Source: an uncultured Solirubrobacteraceae bacterium (GTDB taxonomy: Bacteria > Actinomycetota > Thermoleophilia > Solirubrobacterales > Solirubrobacteraceae). Taken from it: DNA of 11,449 nt. The position numbers were made by a program, and so were the translations under genes. The notes below the pieces were generated by a model. It had not been told where the DNA came from. It made no database searches and saw nothing but the letters and a program-made list of their open reading frames with translations. Every line of letters begins with the position of its first letter. The stretch's first letter is position 1. Where the stretch lies: contig CATPBV010000126.1 of assembly GCA_955652345.1 (NCBI GenBank), positions 1-11,449 of the forward strand, read 5' to 3'. Positions 7,527-11,449 of the stretch are shown here, piece after piece.

Positions 7527-8497
7527 GCCGGCGCCGCGCCGGCGAAGTGCCGACGCAGCTCGTGCGCGTATGCCCGCCCGAGCGAGGCGCGGTGCTCGGC
7601 GAGCCAGTCGCTGAAGCGGATCCGCCCGCGAGGCTCCTGTGCAGAGACGAGCAGCCCGCCAGTCAGACCGTCGATCTCCTCGCGAGTCAGGACCACGTCG
7701 CGCATCACGAGCCCGAGGGCGCGAGACACCGCCGACATCGCCGCCGGCGGAAGGTGAACGATGCGGGAGCGGGCCCCCACCGCTTGACGGATGGCCTTGA
7801 CCAGCTCCTCGAACGACATCCTCTCCGGACCGGCAGCATCGACGATGACATTCCCCTCGGCATGTGCGACGTCCTCGGAGATCCTCGCGACGTCATCGAT
7901 GTGCACCGGCTGCACCGGATAGTGACCCGTCCCGGGAAGCGCGAACACGGGAAAGTGGCGCAGGATCCATGCGATGTTGTTGGCGAGCACCTCGCTGTCG
8001 CCGCCGAAGATCCAGGTCGGCCTGACGATCGAATACGGCACGCTGACATCGGCCAGACCCTGTTCGACCTGCGCCTTACCCCGGAAATACCGAAGCGACG
8101 AGTCGAGCGAAGGGTTCGAGACGCTCAGATGGACGATCCGGGCAACCCCCGCCTGGCGGGCCGCGTCGAACAGCATGTGGGAATTGGCGACCGCGGCTTC
8201 GAACGTCACGCGGCGATGATCGAAGCGGACCCAGTACGTGTTGTAGAGAGTGGTTACCCCCTCGAGGCTCCGGGCGAGCGCCACCGGGTCATCGAACCGG
8301 TAGGGCAGCGCCCTCACGCGGTCGCGCAGCAGATGTGCTCGCTCAGGGTGGAATGTGAGCGTCCTGACCTCGCGGCCTTCGTCGAGGAGCCGCTGGGCGA
8401 TGCCGGATCCGGTGTTGCTGAATGCACCGGTCACCAGATCCAGGTTGGTGTCGCTTACGGGCAGGGATCCCAAGGAGAGTGGGCGCGAGCGAGACAC
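7523..8497 (-). CDS. NAD(P)-binding atypical short-chain dehydrogenase (NmrA/epimerase-like)
   Basis: The 324-residue product starts at GTG 8497. The Rossmann dinucleotide site is near the N-terminus: LDLVTGAFSNTGSGIAQRLL, a TGA-x4-G-x-G variant of the glycine-rich motif typical of extended and atypical SDRs. YFRGKAQVEQ around residues 136-145 supplies a YxxxK pair, HLSVSNPS precedes it as the usual serine strand, and YSIVRPTWIFGG and VHIDDVARI follow, as in complex-I-subunit-like and NmrA-like SDRs. The C-terminus (FSDWLAEHRASLGRAYAHEL) is a helix common in actinobacterial homologues. It is probably a soluble NAD(P)-dependent oxidoreductase, epimerase or redox sensor. The substrate cannot be told from sequence. 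The gene is divergent from the LCP gene and shares its stop region with the GGDEF gene: CCTAGG at 7522-7527 holds both TAG codons. No Shine-Dalgarno is seen and a TATAGC box lies eight bases before the GTG, so it may be leaderless. Confidence 0.85.
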   Translation of the reverse strand: MSRSRPLSLGSLPVSDTNLDLVTGAFSNTGSGIAQRLLDEGREVRTLTFHPERAHLLRDRVRALPYRFDDPVALARSLEGVTTLYNTYWVRFDHRRVTFEAAVANSHMLFDAARQAGVARIVHLSVSNPSLDSSLRYFRGKAQVEQGLADVSVPYSIVRPTWIFGGDSEVLANNIAWILRHFPVFALPGTGHYPVQPVHIDDVARISEDVAHAEGNVIVDAAGPERMSFEELVKAIRQAVGARSRIVHLPPAAMSAVSRALGLVMRDVVLTREEIDGLTGGLLVSAQEPRGRIRFSDWLAEHRASLGRAYAHELRRHFAGAAPA

Positions 8498-8505
8498 CGG
8501 GGCGC

Positions 8506-8511
8506 GCTATA
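8506..8511 (-). promoter_or_regulatory. Candidate -10 box (TATAGC) of the SDR gene, leaderless spacing
   Basis: On the minus strand TATAGC ends eight bases before the GTG start at 8497, which would place transcription initiation at or next to the start codon. A weak TTGCCC lies 15 bases further upstream as a possible -35. The inverted repeat GCCCT-CGA-AGGGC (8518-8530) falls in the spacer between the two, where a bound protein would affect polymerase. This is a pattern-based proposal only. Confidence 0.35.
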
Positions 8512-8691
8512 CATCAGGCCCTCGAAGGGCAATCGCGCGGCAGGCTCGCGAGCCCCATGACGCCTGCGCTTTGATCAAGTCATCGGCTCGCGCCCGTCGA
8601 GAACCTAACGGTTCGGCCGGCGTGCACCAACCCGCACGCCCAAGTTCCACCCGCAAATAGCGGCCAAGCTTCGGCACGTCGGAAGCCCGCC

Positions 8692-8697
8692 TAAGAT
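8692..8697 (+). promoter_or_regulatory. Candidate -10 box (TAAGAT) of the LCP gene
   Basis: TAAGAT fits the TAnnAT pattern of actinobacterial -10 elements and ends 11 bases before the GTG start at 8709. No good -35 is found at 16-18 bases upstream (local sequence is CTTCGG-like), and no Shine-Dalgarno lies between box and start. The leader would be about five bases or none. Inferred from position only. Confidence 0.35.
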
Positions 8698-8708
8698 GTC
8701 CGGCGGCA

Positions 8709-11045
8709 GTGAGCATCACGACGGCGCCACCCGCGAGTCCGGTACCGCCGACTCCGCCGACGTTCGCCGGACCGTCGGCTCCCCAGCCGGATCCGCCCCG
8801 TCGGCGATCGGCTTGGCGTCTGCTGCTCGGTTGCTTGACCCTGCTCCTGTGCGCGATGGGGGCGGGGGCCAATTTCGTGCTCGGGGAGGTGCACACCCTG
8901 CGTGATGCGCTCAACCTGAGCTCGGCGCTGAGCCTTCCGTCCGGCTCGCTGGCGTCCGCCGGTTGGGGCGACCCGCAGACGTTGCTGCTCGTCGGAGACG
9001 ACCAGCGGGCGCTGACCCGGTACTACCACGTGGCCGTCCCGCCGCACGCGAACGAGATGATCCTCGTTCGGATCGACCCGAGCAAGCCGTACATCTCGAT
9101 GATGTCGATCCCCCGCGAGCTCCAGGTCACGATCGACACGCCCAACCAGGGGCCGATCACCACCCGCTTCAACTACGCCTACACCGCCGGCGGGATCCCG
9201 CTGCTCGTCTCGACGATCAAGCACACGCTCGGGTTGTCGGTGAACCACGTGATGGTCATCACCTTCGCGCGGTTCAAGCGCGCCGTGGACCAGATGGGCT
9301 GCGTGTACACGACCGTCGACCGCCGCTACTTCCACGTCAACGTTCCCGGGACCGACCAGTACCAGGAGATCAACCTTCAGCCCGGCTACCAGGACCTGTG
9401 CGGAGCAGCCGCTCTGCAGTTCGTCTCCTACCGTCACGGCGATACGTCGCTGGTCCGCGATGCCCGCGACCAGAGCTTTCTGCTCGACGTCAAGAAACAG
9501 TACGGCCCGACGCTTGCGGGCAATGTCCATCAGTTCGAGCAGATCTTCGGACGCGCCGTGCAGACCGACCGCGGGCTGCACACGAACTCCGGGATTTTGA
9601 ACCTGATCGGGACGATGATCTCCTCGGCCGGGCGGTCGGTGCGCCAAGTGCAGTTCCAGGTGAACCTGGTGCCCGCCGGCGGCACCAGCTGCTCGTGCGT
9701 CACGGCCGGCCGAGGGCAGATCGCGGCGAGTGTCCGCTCGTTCCTGTACGGCTCCTCGACGCCGGAGAAGGAGCGCACGGCGGCGGTGGCCCGCGCAGTC
9801 CACGACCGCAAGGCCGTCGCGCGCCTGCCGCTCGTGCCGACCGGCTCCTCAGAGCTCGCGCAAGCGCAGACAGCGGCGGCCGGAATGCCGTTCCGGTATG
9901 AGTATCCGCGCGTCCAGGACCGGGGCGGCAGCGTCGTGTCACCGCTCCTGCGCGACTACCTGATCCACGGCCCGGGCGGACTCGCGTACCCGATCTATGT
10001 GGACGTGTTCTCGGCTGGGCAGCTCGGCCAGTACTACGACGTCCAGGGCACGAGCTGGACCGGCGCGCCGCTCTTCCAGAACCCCCAGCAGACCGTTTCA
10101 GTCGCCCGGCGCACGTACTACCTCTTCTACGAGAGCCAGCACCTGAACGTCGTCGGCTGGACCGAGCATGGCGCCGCCTACTGGGTTCGGAACTCGCTCA
10201 GCAACTCGCTCCCGAACGGGGAGCTCCTCGCGATCGCGGAGCAGACTCGACCCGTCGGCGGAAGCGTGGGTATCGTGCGCTCGCCGGTCGCGCTCAATGC
10301 CGCCAGCGTGCCCGCGTTCATCCCGCCCACGCCTAAGACCAACCTGCGGCAGCTGCTCGGATCGCTTGGCGGACTGCTTGGACTCCTCCTGTTCCCGCTG
10401 CTTGCGATCCCATTGATCAAGCGCCGCAGCGAGCTGCGAGCGCTCCGAGCGCAGCTGAACGCCACGTCCTTGGTCGAGGCGGAGCTCGCCTCATCGTTCG
10501 CCCGCAACCCGGCGAAGGTCGCCGCCGCGCTGGCAGCCAGTGCCCCGGCGGCACCTGCGGCCGGCGTCGCTATGCCGTCCGCCGCCGGCTCCCCGCCTGT
10601 CGGTCCGGCGAGGAGGGCCCACGCCGCTCGCCATCGCCGTCGCCGTCGCCGCACGCAAGCGACCGCGCTGGTCGCCGTCGCCGCGCTCGCCGCCGCCGTC
10701 GTGTTCGTCGTCGAGCGCGGCCAGGCCCCGAACCAACGCGCCACGCACGCCCTCGCGGCGGCCGGCATTCCGTCGGCCCCGATCGCTGTCCTGAATGCCA
10801 CAACCACGCAGGGGGCCGCGGGACGCCTCACGCAGCAGCTGCGCAGCCACCGGGTGAAGGTCTGGCTGATCGGAGACCTCAGCGGGTGGCAGCACCCGGG
10901 CTTGTGGATCCTGTACGCGCCCGGCCAGCGCGATCAAGCGGCGCAGCTGGTCCGGTTCGTTCCCGGGCGAGCGACGCTCGCTCCGATCGACGCCTCCACC
11001 CAGGCCGCGGCTGGGCGCAGCAAGGTCGTCGTCGTCATCGGGTAG
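8709..11045 (+). CDS. LytR-CpsA-Psr (LCP) family cell-wall glycopolymer transferase with LytR_C tail
   Basis: LCP enzymes move lipid-linked glycopolymers onto peptidoglycan outside the membrane. The 778-residue protein has a Pro-rich cytoplasmic N-terminus (1-35), TM1 at about 36-58, and an LCP domain at about 88-262. LCP landmarks are LLLVGDDQR (92-100), MILVRIDPSKPYISMMSIPREL (117-138), FNYAYTAGGIPLLVSTIKHTLGL (154-176), and VSYRHGDTSLVRDARDQSFLL (239-259). The Asp of the usual DTMML motif is replaced here (NEMIL). An extra region (about 390-535) follows, including YYLFYESQHLNVVGWTEHGA and NGELLAIAEQ. TM2 lies at about 549-570, then a basic helix, a low-complexity Ala/Pro stretch, HRRRRRRT (642-649), and TM3 at about 650-668. 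A LytR_C domain (about 690-778; IAVLNATTTQGAAGRLTQQL) ends the protein. Positive residues flank the TM segments so that the LCP and LytR_C domains both face outside and the Ala/Arg linker faces in. The start is the furthest upstream in-frame start codon. Family assignment is secure, but the glycan substrate is unknown. Confidence 0.9.
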   Translation: MSITTAPPASPVPPTPPTFAGPSAPQPDPPRRRSAWRLLLGCLTLLLCAMGAGANFVLGEVHTLRDALNLSSALSLPSGSLASAGWGDPQTLLLVGDDQRALTRYYHVAVPPHANEMILVRIDPSKPYISMMSIPRELQVTIDTPNQGPITTRFNYAYTAGGIPLLVSTIKHTLGLSVNHVMVITFARFKRAVDQMGCVYTTVDRRYFHVNVPGTDQYQEINLQPGYQDLCGAAALQFVSYRHGDTSLVRDARDQSFLLDVKKQYGPTLAGNVHQFEQIFGRAVQTDRGLHTNSGILNLIGTMISSAGRSVRQVQFQVNLVPAGGTSCSCVTAGRGQIAASVRSFLYGSSTPEKERTAAVARAVHDRKAVARLPLVPTGSSELAQAQTAAAGMPFRYEYPRVQDRGGSVVSPLLRDYLIHGPGGLAYPIYVDVFSAGQLGQYYDVQGTSWTGAPLFQNPQQTVSVARRTYYLFYESQHLNVVGWTEHGAAYWVRNSLSNSLPNGELLAIAEQTRPVGGSVGIVRSPVALNAASVPAFIPPTPKTNLRQLLGSLGGLLGLLLFPLLAIPLIKRRSELRALRAQLNATSLVEAELASSFARNPAKVAAALAASAPAAPAAGVAMPSAAGSPPVGPARRAHAARHRRRRRRTQATALVAVAALAAAVVFVVERGQAPNQRATHALAAAGIPSAPIAVLNATTTQGAAGRLTQQLRSHRVKVWLIGDLSGWQHPGLWILYAPGQRDQAAQLVRFVPGRATLAPIDASTQAAAGRSKVVVVIG
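10631..10652 (+). repeat. Short in-frame tandem CGCCGT-type repeat encoding poly-Arg
   Basis: Near-perfect CGCCRT/CGTCGC hexamer units follow each other within the LCP gene and encode the Arg run HRRRRRRT just before TM3. Six-base units keep the frame, so gain or loss of a unit would change the number of arginines without a frameshift. The repeat is short and may simply reflect codon choice. Confidence 0.5.
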
Positions 11046-11065
11046 GGCGACCTCATGCTCCGGGG

Positions 11066-11449
11066 TTAGCTGGCGCAGCAGCCCTCTCCGCGCCAGGTCT
11101 CGAGGCCTTCATGCACGGCCAGCGCGGCGATCCCGAGCGCGACGGCCGGGTCCGCCCACCACAGTCCAAAGGCGGCATTGAGCACAAGCCCGATCAGCAC
11201 CGCCGCGGCGAGGTAGGCGCACAACATGTTCTGCCGTCCCTCCCCCACAGTCGCGAGCGATACAAGCCGGCCGCCGATGCGCATCTTGGCGCGCCCGAGC
11301 AAGGGCATGACGGCAATGCTCGCGATCGACAGGGCGATCCCGATCCAGCTACTCGATGGGTGATCGCCACCCGTGATCGTCCGGAGCGCCTCCTCGGCGA
11401 TATACGGAGCCAGCAGGAAGAAGCTGATCGCGACGAGCTTCCGGGCGCG
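11066..11449 (-). CDS. CDF-like cation transporter, C-terminal part (5' end outside window)
   Basis: The frame is open from the right edge to a TAA at 11066-11068, giving 127 residues. It reads RARKLVAISFFLLAPYIAEE, then WIGIALSIASIAVMPLLGRAK, GRLVSLATVGEGRQNMLCAY, and LLIGLV-type hydrophobic helices, ending WWADPAVALGIAALAVHEGL and ETWRGEGCC. Four hydrophobic segments are visible. The WWADPAVAL helix carries the aspartate that lies in the metal site of cation diffusion facilitators, and the short Cys-containing C-terminus lacks the cytoplasmic domain of classical CDF proteins. This matches the small CDF-like cation transporters common in actinobacteria, which export divalent or heavy metals. 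The metal is not deducible. An ATG at 11308 lies inside a TM region and is not the start. It is convergent with the LCP gene, 20 bp away. Confidence 0.8.
   Translation of the reverse strand, partial: RARKLVAISFFLLAPYIAEEALRTITGGDHPSSSWIGIALSIASIAVMPLLGRAKMRIGGRLVSLATVGEGRQNMLCAYLAAAVLIGLVLNAAFGLWWADPAVALGIAALAVHEGLETWRGEGCCAS

Larger units (their letters stand above)
8498..8708. promoter_or_regulatory. 211-bp divergent regulatory region with several small inverted repeats
   Basis: This noncoding gap lies between the divergent SDR and LCP starts. It contains GCCCT-CGA-AGGGC (8518-8530) and the perfect palindrome GGCTCGCGAGCC (8543-8554). The arms GCAGGC (8540-8545) and GCCTGC (8562-8567) share bases with or enclose that palindrome. 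TTGATCAA lies at 8571-8578 and GAACC-TAAC-GGTTC at 8601-8614. No two of them share a sequence, so they are not copies of a single operator. Some may be chance pairings favoured by high GC. Short frames that run through the region look like noise. Confidence 0.45.

Noticed and set aside
6839..8560. A 573-codon + strand frame spanning the end of the GGDEF gene and the antisense of the SDR gene
   Set aside because: Arg-rich and without recognisable motifs. The overlapping frames carry clear HD-GYP and Rossmann motifs.
8691..9803. A 370-codon minus-strand frame inside the LCP gene
   Set aside because: Composition is typical of an antisense shadow (VDRRVHAAH-like repeats), and the LCP motifs in the opposite strand are unambiguous.
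1..11449. Defence system, prophage, insertion sequence, CRISPR array or biosynthetic cluster
   Set aside because: I found no direct-repeat array, transposase or integrase motif, terminal inverted repeats, nuclease or toxin-antitoxin pair. Each gene fits a known housekeeping, transport or signalling family.

Overview
The window is very GC-rich bacterial DNA with the gene repertoire of an actinobacterium. It encodes a mycobacterial-type glutamine-dependent NAD+ synthetase, an LCP protein with a LytR_C tail, a KimA-type potassium permease, and a GGDEF/HD-GYP protein with a long multi-TM N-terminus. Very high GC, Ala/Arg-rich proteins and several starts with no visible Shine-Dalgarno fit a deep-branching actinobacterium such as Thermoleophilia/Solirubrobacterales. 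That placement is an inference, not proven. It looks like ordinary chromosome: I see no integrase, transposase, phage gene, CRISPR array, tRNA or rRNA.

Layout. (1) 1-216 (+) is the 3' end of a gene resembling a universal-stress-protein C-terminus. It overlaps tail to tail with (2) 182-2023 (-), a complete KimA-family K+ importer. (3) A 52-bp divergent gap with a perfect 12-bp palindrome separates kimA from (4) 2076-3185 (+), a DHA2-type MFS drug-efflux gene that is a pseudogene. It has two internal deletions (about 70 and 50 residues) and a later one-base insertion. (5) 3204-5267 (+) is nadE, intact. (6) 5454-7526 (+) is a membrane protein with an intact GGDEF domain fused to HD-GYP, so probably bifunctional in c-di-GMP turnover. 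It ends stop-on-stop with (7) 7523-8497 (-), an NAD(P)-binding atypical SDR. (8) A 211-bp divergent region with several small inverted repeats leads to (9) 8709-11045 (+), an LCP-family cell-wall glycopolymer transferase with an unusual architecture. (10) 11066-11449 (-) is the C-terminal part of a CDF-like cation transporter running off the right edge.

There is no obvious multi-gene operon or defence system. Most neighbours are convergent or divergent, so the genes look like independent housekeeping, transport and signalling units. Two cyclic-dinucleotide links are present: KimA is a c-di-AMP target in Firmicutes, and the GGDEF-HD-GYP protein acts on c-di-GMP. Nothing shows that the two are coupled. 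The observations most worth a second look are the triply damaged MFS gene between intact neighbours, the LCP architecture (three predicted TM segments with an extra extracytoplasmic domain), the palindromes in both divergent promoter regions, and -10-like boxes 8-11 nt before start codons, which suggest leaderless transcripts.
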